The translations under genes and the position numbers were made by a program. A stretch of DNA of 64,000 nucleotides from Brevibacillus_H ginsengisoli (GTDB lineage: Bacteria > Bacillota > Bacilli > Brevibacillales > Brevibacillaceae): positions 1-64,000 of the forward strand of contig NZ_JBNJQR010000011.1 in assembly GCF_050113715.1 (NCBI RefSeq), given 5' to 3'. Each line of letters begins with the position of its first letter. The stretch's first letter is position 1. Below the pieces are notes generated by a model. It saw only the letters and a list, made by a program, of their open reading frames with translations. It had not been told where the DNA came from and did no database searches. Positions 44,325 to 52,341 of this stretch are shown here, in pieces.

Positions 44325-46589
44325 ATGAAGCGTATTATTACACGCTCATGTTTATTGGTATTATCGACTTCTCTATTATTCCCGTTTACGCCTGCATTGG
44401 CTAACGCCTATACTTCTTCCGCAGGGAAGCCTATGGCGATTGCGGCTGCAGCTCAATCTAACGCCAAGTTTTCCAAGGAACAAGCAATCGCCCAAGCAAA
44501 AAAATACTTCTCGATTTCAGATGATTATACGATTGAGAATACTTCCTTTCGAGCAGCTGACGTCTGGCGTCCTTTTCCAGAGTGGTCATTTAATTGGGTG
44601 AAAAAAAGCGTGAATCCTGAAGCGGGTCAACCATCGATCTACATCGCGATCCAAGCAGATACCGGTGAATTAACTTCCTACTCTTCCTATTCACCCGAAA
44701 AATCCAAGCCGGTTTCCAAAGCCATAAGCCGAGACGCCGCCGAGAAGATTGCCCAAAGCTTCGTCTCCAAGATGGCCCCCGAACGTGCGAAGGAAGTTCA
44801 ATTATACACCAAAGACACTCCTACTCCTAAGACACCGTTGGGAACCAATGTCATTCACTACTTCCGATACGTTCGAATGGTAAATGATGTTCCTTTCCTT
44901 GATAACGGCATCGACATCTCTATTGACGGGAACGGAAGGATCATCAACTATCAATATAACTGGAACGATAAAATAAAATTTGAAAAGCAAAAACCAATCT
45001 CCCCCAATGCCGCGATTGAAGCCTTTAAGAAAAATGCAAATGCGCAACTAAGCTTCGTGCTCCCATGGGAAAAAGGACGCTCCGGAGAGAATAACCAACC
45101 ACTGTTGGTGTATCCTAATCCGTTTACCAGCTTCTATGTGGATGCCTTAACCGGCAAACCGTTAACGATGGGACTAAATGAATTCAAGCCGAATGAAATC
45201 TCTGTTCCCGTAAGCGATAAGTCACTGGCACCGCTTCATTCCGGCAATTCATTAGATCAAGATGCGGCTAGCGCCTTTGCCAGCAAATTATTTGGCCTGT
45301 CCGATTATAATGTGCAAAGTGCCAATTATAGCGAAAATGATTATCGCGGCAATCGACCGGTCTGGGATATTAATTTTGAAAGAAAAGACAAAGCCCCAAC
45401 CAAGCGATTTGTCAATGTCTCGCTCGACGCCAAAACGGGTGATGTCCTAAATTACAATACAGATAGTGGCTATCCGACTCCAACCAAGGAGAAACCCGCG
45501 TTCACGCAAGAGCAAGGAAGGGACAAAGCCATCCAATTTATTCGCCAGTATTCACCTACTCTAGCTTCCAGCTTGTTTGCCGTTCCTAATATTGACGATT
45601 ACAAGACTCAGATGGAACAAGGGCGAATGTCCTTCAATTTCAAACGGATGGTTCAAGGAATTGCGGCCGCTTCTGGAGACGCCTATGTAACCCTCGATAC
45701 CAAAACAGGAGAAATTGTCTCTTATTACCTTTCGACTGGAAATGAAACCTATCCGACGAAAGTTCCTAATCATCATTCAGGTTCTGACGCAATCTCCGCT
45801 TATTTAAAAGAAAGTGAAACTAACCTTCTCTACGTGTTGCCACCTGTTCTTGAGCAATCCATCCCAACAGGAACCATTCCTGAGCGAACAGCAACACTCG
45901 TGTACCGTATGACTTCCACACCTTCTGAACAACCATATCTATACGATGCGGTAGTGGGCGATTGGAAGAATCAATCCAACGGTAAATCGATTATTCTGCA
46001 TCGTCCAGTGCCATCCGATTTGAAGAACCATCCTGCTGCCACTGAATTAGGCTTACTTTATGAGTATGATGCGATTTCTTTAATTGATGGCAAAATTATG
46101 CCGGATCGCCCCATCACCCGCGGCGAGATGATTGATATGCTCGTGATCGCCTTAAATCAAGGCCGCGATAATCCGTATTGGCTCTCCTCTCGTAAAGCTT
46201 CTTTTGACGACGTGGGGAATGGCTCCCGGTATTTCGCTTCGATTGAGACAGCTGTCAATATGGGGATTCTCGACAAGTCCAACGGCTCACTGAAACCGGA
46301 CGAAAAAATCACGCGTGAAGAACTGGCTGATCTGTTAGTAAGATCATTAGGCTACAAAAAGTTGGCGTCTCACACTTCGCTGTTCACTACAACGCTCACC
46401 GATGTGGCCGACTCCAAGGTTCGGGGCTCGATCGCGATTATCGATGAGCTTGGAATTATGAGCGGAACAAAAGGTAAGTTCAAACCAAAAGCCTCCGTCT
46501 CCCGTGCCGACGCAGCTGTCTCTTTCTATCGCTTCCTTGATAAAAGAAGAGAAATGAACGAAGCAAAAGATCCTAATTATCGTTACTGA
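44325..46589 (+). CDS. secreted YcdB/PepSY-like protein with three SLH domains
   Basis: 754 residues. Signal peptide about 1-28 (ends ANA). Residues ~45-560 are tandem YcdB/YPEB-PepSY-type units, recognisable from SKEQAIAQAKKYF, recurrent Q/D-AATGE...Y-like and DAKTGDVLNYN segments; ~585-750 hold three SLH motifs (PITRGEMIDMLV; FDDVGNG...GILDKSNGSLKPDEKITREELADLLV; VSRADAAVSFYRFL). PepSY units often inhibit proteases or bind peptides; SLH attaches it to pyruvylated wall polymer. AAAGGAGG before the ATG. Confidence 0.9.
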   Translation: MKRIITRSCLLVLSTSLLFPFTPALANAYTSSAGKPMAIAAAAQSNAKFSKEQAIAQAKKYFSISDDYTIENTSFRAADVWRPFPEWSFNWVKKSVNPEAGQPSIYIAIQADTGELTSYSSYSPEKSKPVSKAISRDAAEKIAQSFVSKMAPERAKEVQLYTKDTPTPKTPLGTNVIHYFRYVRMVNDVPFLDNGIDISIDGNGRIINYQYNWNDKIKFEKQKPISPNAAIEAFKKNANAQLSFVLPWEKGRSGENNQPLLVYPNPFTSFYVDALTGKPLTMGLNEFKPNEISVPVSDKSLAPLHSGNSLDQDAASAFASKLFGLSDYNVQSANYSENDYRGNRPVWDINFERKDKAPTKRFVNVSLDAKTGDVLNYNTDSGYPTPTKEKPAFTQEQGRDKAIQFIRQYSPTLASSLFAVPNIDDYKTQMEQGRMSFNFKRMVQGIAAASGDAYVTLDTKTGEIVSYYLSTGNETYPTKVPNHHSGSDAISAYLKESETNLLYVLPPVLEQSIPTGTIPERTATLVYRMTSTPSEQPYLYDAVVGDWKNQSNGKSIILHRPVPSDLKNHPAATELGLLYEYDAISLIDGKIMPDRPITRGEMIDMLVIALNQGRDNPYWLSSRKASFDDVGNGSRYFASIETAVNMGILDKSNGSLKPDEKITREELADLLVRSLGYKKLASHTSLFTTTLTDVADSKVRGSIAIIDELGIMSGTKGKFKPKASVSRADAAVSFYRFLDKRREMNEAKDPNYRY

Positions 46590-46613
46590 TCACTATGCTG
46601 TTAAAACAGTCTC

Positions 46614-46643
46614 TTGACTTATCTAGCATGTACACGATATTAT
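46614..46643 (+). promoter_or_regulatory. rpsD promoter
   Basis: TTGACT, 18-base spacer, TATTAT. About 205 bases before the rpsD start, leaving a long untranslated leader. Confidence 0.75.
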
Positions 46644-46649
46644 TGAGTG

Positions 46650-46853
46650 TATGTGTGCAGGGTAGCATTGATTGTAGGTAAAAACGGAAGATGACCCTCT
46701 TAGTCCCATCCCTTGTAAATTGCGGCTGAGTAACCTTTTACAACGGAGCACGATGCAGAAACGCTACCGTCTGAAGTTCGTGTAGGTAAAGATGAGACTA
46801 GTCTTTCGGAAGTAAACACCTGCGAATCCCAAATTAAAGGAGACTGAAAACAC
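46650..46853 (+). promoter_or_regulatory. rpsD leader, probable S4 autoregulatory RNA
   Basis: A ~200-base leader without a reading frame, containing paired segments such as GTAGGT/ACCTGC around GACTAGTCTTTCGGAAG. In Bacillus rpsD is autoregulated by S4 binding its leader, which mimics 16S rRNA; position and length here fit. I cannot confirm the pseudoknot by eye. Confidence 0.6.
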
Positions 46854-47450
46854 ATGGCACGTTACACAGGACCTCGCCACAAATTGGCTCGCCGTCTTGG
46901 AATTTCTTTGGACGGTACAGGAAAAGACATTAAACGCAACTTTCCACCAGGACAACACGGACAAAGCCGTCGCAAAATGAGCGAATACGGTGTTCAGTTG
47001 CAAGAAAAACAAAAATTGCGTCATATGTTCGGTGTTAACGAGAAGCAATTCCGTCGCACTTTCGACCTTGCTTCCAAAATGTCCGGCGTACTTGGCGAAA
47101 ACTTCATGAAATTGCTCGAATCCCGTTTAGATAACGTGGTATATCGTATGGGCTTTGCTCCAACTCGCCCAGCTGCTCGTCAATTGGTTAACCATGGTCA
47201 CTTCCTCGTGAACGGTAAACGCGTAGATATTCCTTCTTACCGCGTACAACCAGGCGACGTGATCACTTTGCGTGAGAAATCCCGCAACCTGTCCCTCGTG
47301 AAAGAATCTTTGGAAGCGCGCAACTTCCTTCCAAACTACATCACGTTCAACGACAGCACAATGGAAGGTACTTTCACTCGCTTGCCAGACCGCGAAGAAA
47401 TGCCTGCTGAAATCAACGAAGTTCTTATCGTTGAGTTCTACAGCCGTTAA
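46854..47450 (+). CDS. rpsD: 30S ribosomal protein S4
   Basis: 198 residues. N-terminal ARYTGPRHKLARRLGISLDG and RNFPPGQHGQSRRK; S4 RNA-binding domain about 90-150 with LLESRLDNVVYRMGFA and RQLVNHGHFLVNGKRV. No N-terminal zinc Cys cluster. It is a primary 16S binder that nucleates the 30S body. AAAGGAG before the ATG. Confidence 0.98.
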   Translation: MARYTGPRHKLARRLGISLDGTGKDIKRNFPPGQHGQSRRKMSEYGVQLQEKQKLRHMFGVNEKQFRRTFDLASKMSGVLGENFMKLLESRLDNVVYRMGFAPTRPAARQLVNHGHFLVNGKRVDIPSYRVQPGDVITLREKSRNLSLVKESLEARNFLPNYITFNDSTMEGTFTRLPDREEMPAEINEVLIVEFYSR

Positions 47451-47455
47451 TAATG

Positions 47456-47492
47456 AAAAAAGCATTCACCTTAGGGTGGATGCTTTTTTTTG
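47456..47492 (+). terminator. rpsD terminator
   Basis: AAAAAGCATTCACC / GGGTGGATGCTTTTT hairpin with a three-base loop and eight T. Confidence 0.92.
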
Positions 47493-47673
47493 TTCCCTTT
47501 CTTTAGGGATATTGGATTTTGTTTATCTAACTCTTGATCACCGTTAGTTTAATTACTTTTCCAGTACTACCAAGTACACAGACACAGTGTGCTTAGTTTC
47601 CCAACGATAGCCAACTCAAGGCCTTCCCTTGTACAGATGTTGATTTCCTTCATATTTGGGTTGTATCAAATTT

Positions 47674-47717
47674 GTAACATATATTACGTCCAATTTTTAA
47701 GATAGTTAAGCTATAAT
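47674..47717 (+). promoter_or_regulatory. promoter with upstream dyad, radical SAM gene
   Basis: Perfect -10 TATAAT at 47712-47717 but no good -35 at 17 bases. In its place sits the dyad GTAA-CATATA-TTAC (47674-47687), centred about 43 bases before the likely transcription start, where class II activators such as Crp/Fnr proteins bind. The rest of the gap from 47493 holds no gene. Confidence 0.45.
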
Positions 47718-47747
47718 GAGCTAAAAAAGTAAAGTCGAGGCTAGAAT

Positions 47748-48908
47748 ATGCATCCACATAGAGATGGAAATCCAAAATCGCACCCAGGTTCACATGCAGG
47801 ATCTATTGATTTTAATGAAAATCCTTTTATCGTGATTTGGGAAACGACCCGCGCTTGTGGGCTCAAGTGCATACATTGTCGCGCTGATGCGCAATATGTG
47901 GCGGATCCTAACGAATTGACTCACGAAGAAGGGATCGCGCTTCTTGATGAAATCTACGAAATGGGCAATCCGATGGTCGTATTCACAGGCGGCGATTGCA
48001 TGCTGCGAAAGGATTTATTCGAGCTTGCCGAGTATGGGATCAAGAAAGGCATGCGTATATCTATGAGCCCAAGCGCAACGCCAGAGGTAACGGAAGCGAG
48101 AATGGATAAGGCAAAGGAAGTTGGCATTTCTCGTTGGAGCTTCAGTATCGACGGACATAATGCCGAGATTCACGATGCCTTTCGAGGAATTGAAGGCACG
48201 TTTGATATGACCATTGAGAAAATCAAATATTTGAACAAAATCGGTATTTCCCATCAAATTAATACGTGTATTAATGCAAATAACTATCAATATTTAGAAC
48301 AGATGGCTGAATTAATGAAAGAATTGAAAACGTCCGTTTGGTACATTTTACTCATGGTTCCTGTAGGTCGCGCCGAGATGAAGGATTGCATTTCTCCAGC
48401 GGAGCACGAAGAATTGTTCTGTTGGTTATATGAGCTTAGCAAAACCGCACCTTTTGATATTAAGACAACGGCAGGGCAACATTTTCGCAGAGTTGTGTAC
48501 CAACAAAAGCTGCGTGAAAACCTCGTTGATGCAAACACCATCTCGTTTGAAGATACAAAAACAAAAGATATGGCTTCGTTCATCGATGGACTGAAACGCG
48601 CCCCCAAAAGTGTTAACGACGGCGTTGGCTTTATCTTTGTATCGCACACAGGGGAAGTCATGCCGAGTGGATTTTTACCGCTAGTCGTAGGGAATGTGAG
48701 AGAAGAAAGACTGCGCGATATTTATCGCAACAGTCCGATCTTAAAAGATCTACGCAGTCCTGACAAATATAAAGGGAAATGCGGCATCTGTGAATATAGA
48801 GATGTTTGTGGGGGCTCTCGTTCAAGAGCATACGGAGCCACTGGCGATTATATGGAATCGGAGCCATTTTGCGTTTACGTTCCTCATGCACTACGTGCTA
48901 AACAATAA
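47748..48908 (+). CDS. radical SAM/SPASM protein (TIGR04053-like)
   Basis: 386 residues. His/Pro-rich start, then the radical SAM motif C-x3-C-x2-C (Cys37, Cys41, Cys44) in TRACGLKCIHCRAD, the SAM-contact GGD in VFTGGDCML, and a C-terminal SPASM-type cluster CGICEYRDVCGGSRSRAYG plus a late Cys (EPFCVY) that would bind an auxiliary 4Fe-4S. It resembles the BA_1875-type TIGR04053 family, related to heme d1/alternative heme enzymes NirJ and AhbD. No peptide substrate gene or heme genes are adjacent. GAGG before the ATG. Confidence 0.88.
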   Translation: MHPHRDGNPKSHPGSHAGSIDFNENPFIVIWETTRACGLKCIHCRADAQYVADPNELTHEEGIALLDEIYEMGNPMVVFTGGDCMLRKDLFELAEYGIKKGMRISMSPSATPEVTEARMDKAKEVGISRWSFSIDGHNAEIHDAFRGIEGTFDMTIEKIKYLNKIGISHQINTCINANNYQYLEQMAELMKELKTSVWYILLMVPVGRAEMKDCISPAEHEELFCWLYELSKTAPFDIKTTAGQHFRRVVYQQKLRENLVDANTISFEDTKTKDMASFIDGLKRAPKSVNDGVGFIFVSHTGEVMPSGFLPLVVGNVREERLRDIYRNSPILKDLRSPDKYKGKCGICEYRDVCGGSRSRAYGATGDYMESEPFCVYVPHALRAKQ

Positions 48909-49056
48909 ACTGTCACCAACCCAAAACCTCTGCTCGTAAGCTGGGCAATCGACGAAGGTGTTCGCCATGATTTTGTATCGAATTACTTCAGTTTAGTGCC
49001 AGCCCTTTAAAGTGAGGGAAAACCGGTTGTTTTTGTGTTACGAGGTTCTTATCGTT

Positions 49057-49103
49057 AAGAGGTATTCAAGAACGTGCTTTTTCGATCTTGAATACCTCTT
49101 TTT
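49057..49103 (+). terminator. rho-independent terminator
   Basis: AAGAGGTATTCAAGA / TCTTGAATACCTCTT 15-base arms then T run, 150 bases after the radical SAM stop. The gap 48909-49056 holds nothing I can call. Confidence 0.88.
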
Positions 49104-49192
49104 ACTAAAACTATCGATTTTTTAAAGGAACATTAACCACAAATTTTTTTGAATAAGAAAGTTATCTTTTTTGATTATTGAGTGGAGACCTC

Positions 49193-49270
49193 TCAAACAT
49201 CTACTTGTTCTTCTAGTTTCTGAAATATATTTTTACTTGGGTCATGAATGATCTTATACCAATCCTCCAT
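49193..49270 (-). CDS. possible 25-residue peptide gene
   Basis: MEDWYKIIHDPSKNIFQKLE and a short acidic end. AAGGGGGTG lies four bases before the ATG, which is the only support. It overlaps the tail of the GNAT remnant in another frame and may be the leftover start of a lost gene. Confidence 0.25.
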   Translation of the reverse strand: MEDWYKIIHDPSKNIFQKLEEQVDV

Positions 49271-49370
49271 GATGCACCCCCTTACCTTCTACTAACTTAA
49301 ATCCGAGTTGCCTATACAAAAGTCAAGCAGGAGCATTATCACATCTGTTTCTATCTGTAATCGAGCGCCT
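49254..49370 (-). pseudogene. GNAT acetyltransferase C-terminal remnant with in-frame stop
   Basis: Minus-strand translation gives ...RNRCDNAPA, a TGA at 49323-49325, then LLYRQLGFKLVEGKGVHHGG and LV, stop. The joined reading DNAPA-(R)-LLYRQLGFK is the classic end of a GNAT acetyltransferase; the stop stands where Arg (CGA) is expected. Upstream of about 49370 the frame continues into an unrelated hydrophobic stretch (to 49529), so the acetyl-CoA-binding part is gone. A decayed gene. Confidence 0.6.
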
Positions 49371-49537
49371 TTGTTCGAAATAGTTTTCCAATCCGTTTTT
49401 CCCCATGATGAAAAAAATAATATCCTCTAAAGTGAAAAGGATTACATTCATAATGCCGAAGATAGCACTTAGAAACAATGTTGTCTTCAATCCATAGTGT
49501 TTAACAGACAGAAAAAGAGGAGTAACCAAACTCTATA

Positions 49538-50404
49538 TTACCAGAATTGCGCGTTTTTTCTAACGATATGAATAAACTCGGTTACTGCAGGCGATAGCCA
49601 CTTGTTTCTGGGGTACAACATAAATGTAGAAAGCGTTTCTTCATACACCTCTCCTATTAACTTATGATCACGTAACTCTTTCTCTACAGTTATCCGTGGC
49701 AATATCGAGACTCCTAGGCCACTTATAATTGATTGTTTTACTGACTCGATACTCCAGAATTCAATGCTGCTTTGAATTCCTATGTTGGATTTTTCTACAA
49801 ACTGTTCCAGAAGAGTACGATAACTGCAACCTTTATTTGTAACAAGCAAACTGCTCTTTTTCAAATCCAATTGATTGTTGATATTGAAATCATTGGGATA
49901 TAAAAACATCATTTGCTCTTCTACTATCGTTTCACAATAAATGTTCGAATTCTTCACTTGTTTTCCTAACATGAAGACAAGATCTGTACTTCCATTTGAA
50001 AGTTCTTCCTGAAATGTTAAAGGATCGACGTGGTGCCATTCTATACTTACATGAGGGTATTTTCGTTTAAATTCTTCAAAAATTGGTGGAAAACGATAGA
50101 GTAATAAGTATTCTGCAATCGTTATGGTGATATGACCTGAAATTTCACCTTCCATTGAAGTTACCTCTTTAATGCCGTCATAAATTTCTAACATCTTTTT
50201 GGCGTGAGGCATCAGCTTTTTTCCAACTTCCGTTAAAATTACCTGTTTTCCTATTCGATCAAATAAAGGGCGGCCTAGTTCCATTTCCAAAGACTTTATA
50301 TGAGAAGTAATGGTTGATTGAGCATAGCCAAGATGATTTGCGGCTTTGGTGAACCCGCCTAACTCAACGATCGCAATAAAGGTAACCAAATGCCGAATTT
50401 CCAC
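49538..50404 (-). CDS. LysR family transcriptional regulator
   Basis: 288 residues, GTG start with GGGGGAG upstream. N-terminal HTH: LVTFIAIVELGGFTKAANHL and QSTITSHIKSLEMELGRPLF; effector-binding domain from ~90 (GHITITIAEYLL). Divergent from an EamA exporter gene with 124 bases between, the usual layout for a regulator and its target. More AT-rich than the flanking core genes. Confidence 0.92.
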   Translation of the reverse strand: MEIRHLVTFIAIVELGGFTKAANHLGYAQSTITSHIKSLEMELGRPLFDRIGKQVILTEVGKKLMPHAKKMLEIYDGIKEVTSMEGEISGHITITIAEYLLLYRFPPIFEEFKRKYPHVSIEWHHVDPLTFQEELSNGSTDLVFMLGKQVKNSNIYCETIVEEQMMFLYPNDFNINNQLDLKKSSLLVTNKGCSYRTLLEQFVEKSNIGIQSSIEFWSIESVKQSIISGLGVSILPRITVEKELRDHKLIGEVYEETLSTFMLYPRNKWLSPAVTEFIHIVRKNAQFW

Positions 50405-50461
50405 AAAGATCCGCTCCCCCTCACATCCATCTAAAAAGATGATGGTTTTTATTCAAAATAT

Positions 50462-50476
50462 CAATTTTATTAATTG
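50462..50476. promoter_or_regulatory. LysR-type operator candidate
   Basis: CAATT-TTATT-AATTG, an AT-rich dyad with the T-N11-A form, in the space between the LysR and EamA genes. Confidence 0.4.
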
Positions 50477-50528
50477 TTTTCAAGCTCATATACTCGATGT
50501 AAGACTTATTCTAAAGGTTGTGATTACA

Positions 50529-51470
50529 TTGAGAACAACGACCGGAATCCTTTATGCGTTTATTTGGGCTACTGCAGCAATTGCTACAAAAATAGGTTTA
50601 GTCTCTTCAAGTCCACTACTTTTCGCTTCAACAAGATTGTTTTTTGCAGGGATTATACTATTTGCAATCGTGTATATCGCTAACAAAAAGTATCCTTTTC
50701 CAAAAGGGAAAGAATGGGTAAATCTAATAATTCTAGGATTACTTAATTCGACTATTTATGTGGGATGCTGTTTCTTATCCCTTCACCATGTAGATTCAAG
50801 CATTTTTAATTTATTGCTCACTTTCAATCCGTTTATTGTTGCCTTTCTTTCCTCCATATTTTTAAACAGAACCATCAAAAGAAATGAGTTGGTGGGAATG
50901 TGTCTCTCCGCGTTAGGCCTAGGAATTGCCCTATATCCTTATCTAAACGATATGAATGGAACGTTATTCGGTTTCATTACATTGGGAATTGGTGTTTTTT
51001 CAATGGGGATCGGAAGCATTTACTTTAGTAAAATACAAATGAGATTGCCCGGAATTGTAGTAAACACCTGGCAGATTATTTTAGGTAGTGCAATGGCTAT
51101 GCCGCTTTCGTTTTTATTGGAACCTGATTACTACTTCCATCTCGATTTCTACTTTGTATTTGGGCTTTTCTGGCAGGTGATTGTTGTTTCAATTATTGCG
51201 ATGTTGCTTTGGTTCTCCTTATTGAAAGAAGACCCTGTCAGAGCAAATAATTTTTTATTTCTAACACCTATTTTCGGATATATGTTATCTGCCATTTTTC
51301 TTGGTGAAACAATAACCAACTTTCATTATATCGGCGCACTCTTTGTTATTATTGGTACAGTTTACAGTCAGACGAATATGTTTGGCTTAAAACAGAAAGA
51401 GACTAAAATACCTGCTACCGCACAGATTCGTACGGAAGCAGCCGATCAACGTGCAACCGGAGAATCCTAG
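50529..51470 (+). CDS. EamA (DMT) family transporter under LysR control
   Basis: 313 residues from TTG 50529, ten spans in two EamA repeats (YAFIWATAAIATKIGLVSSS; second repeat about 155-300). The upstream AAAGG-TT-GTG resembles AAAGGAGGTG at six bases. The longer open frame from 50346 runs into the LysR gene and is not hydrophobic, so it is rejected. Probable amino-acid or metabolite exporter. Confidence 0.85.
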   Translation: MRTTTGILYAFIWATAAIATKIGLVSSSPLLFASTRLFFAGIILFAIVYIANKKYPFPKGKEWVNLIILGLLNSTIYVGCCFLSLHHVDSSIFNLLLTFNPFIVAFLSSIFLNRTIKRNELVGMCLSALGLGIALYPYLNDMNGTLFGFITLGIGVFSMGIGSIYFSKIQMRLPGIVVNTWQIILGSAMAMPLSFLLEPDYYFHLDFYFVFGLFWQVIVVSIIAMLLWFSLLKEDPVRANNFLFLTPIFGYMLSAIFLGETITNFHYIGALFVIIGTVYSQTNMFGLKQKETKIPATAQIRTEAADQRATGES

Positions 51471-51494
51471 GAGTTAACCTGCCTGTTAGCTAAA

Positions 51495-51520
51495 TAAAAA
51501 AGAGATTGCCGCAGCAATCC
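51495..51520 (-). terminator. terminator of the DUF3291 gene
   Basis: GATTGC-CGCA-GCAATC hairpin; on the minus strand followed by TCTTTTTTATT. Confidence 0.72.
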
Positions 51521-51575
51521 CCACTCTTCATATAAATGTATCCCGCTTTCTAAAGGTTAACAAGAGACCACCCTT

Positions 51576-52040
51576 CTACTTTAGCAAACACGCGTCCCCT
51601 CTTTCATCAAACGCGTGCTTAAAGTCAAACGCAAAAGGAGTGGGTCCATGTTGAATATAATAGTTGTATCTCTTAAAAGCTTCCTCCCATGAGACATCCT
51701 TCACCTTCTCTGTCCACCACACTACATATGAAAAATGTTTCTCTTGATAAGGCTCCATCCATCTGCTCCTATTTCGCAACGCTTTGCTGTGCATCCCTGA
51801 ATAGGTAAAACGATATAAGGAATGAAGGCTTTCCCAGACCGTTAGTGTAAGAACAGGGTAACCTTTCCCTTTAGCTTCTTCAGGGAAAGGCACTCCATCT
51901 AATGAAAACTCTTCTATAAGATGTCCTGATACAGATGCCTGACGCATTACTTTATATCCCATTTCATAAAAATCACGAGATGCAGGGTGGTCATATGGGT
52001 GATTTAGTCTACCAACAGTATAAATTGAAACTAATGCCAT
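51576..52040 (-). CDS. DUF3291 family protein
   Basis: 154 residues. ALVSIYTVGRLNHPYDHPAS at the start and VLTLTVWESLHSLYRFTYSG then HSKALRNRSRWM in the middle are typical of DUF3291, a dimeric alpha/beta-barrel (monooxygenase-like) fold of unknown activity. Many Trp and His residues. AGGGCTG before the ATG. Single gene behind a palindromic promoter. Confidence 0.8.
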   Translation of the reverse strand: MALVSIYTVGRLNHPYDHPASRDFYEMGYKVMRQASVSGHLIEEFSLDGVPFPEEAKGKGYPVLTLTVWESLHSLYRFTYSGMHSKALRNRSRWMEPYQEKHFSYVVWWTEKVKDVSWEEAFKRYNYYIQHGPTPFAFDFKHAFDERGDACLLK

Positions 52041-52062
52041 AAACAGCCCTCCATTTACAGTC

Positions 52063-52076
52063 TATACCTAGGTATA
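52063..52076 (-). promoter_or_regulatory. 14-base palindrome in the DUF3291 promoter
   Basis: TATACCTAGGTATA, perfect, lying between a TTGAAT -35 and a TAAATG -10 (18-base spacer) on the minus strand. An operator inside the spacer is typical of MerR-type regulators or simple repressors. The remaining gap to 52270 holds nothing I can name. Confidence 0.45.
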
Positions 52077-52270
52077 TTCAAGTAAGATGAAATCTTATAA
52101 CTTCTAGTTGCCACTACGAATTGGAAGCTCCCCACGCTTTCTCCTATGTCTACTGAAGTGGTCTCTCCGGAACCGACGACACCCCTGAAAACTATTCAAT
52201 CATCAAGTTTACGTTATTAAACCAAGATAACAAGACAATATCGAAATTAAGCAGCGCAAATAAATAAAAT

Positions 52271-52307
52271 AAAAAAAACGGTCGCTTGTTTTCAGCCGAC
52301 CGTTTTC
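52271..52307 (-). terminator. tyrS terminator
   Basis: ACGGTCG / CGACCGT arms with a long T run on the minus strand, 35 bases after the tyrS stop. Confidence 0.87.
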
Positions 52308-52341
52308 ATTTGCTTATGATAGTGAGTTCGCAAAACTCCCT

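Noticed and set aside
47545..47561. Possible third half-copy of the 44-base hairpin repeat
   Set aside because: AGTTTAATTACTTTTCC matches copy A at 15 of 17 bases, but the second arm is absent, so it is not a hairpin and may be chance.
48909..49010. Open frame of 34 codons in frame after the radical SAM stop
   Set aside because: Could suggest read-through, but the length is within chance, no family is seen, and the SPASM protein is complete without it.
50346..50528. Longer N terminus of the EamA transporter
   Set aside because: It overlaps the divergent LysR gene and promoter region and is not hydrophobic; TTG 50529 fits the family start.
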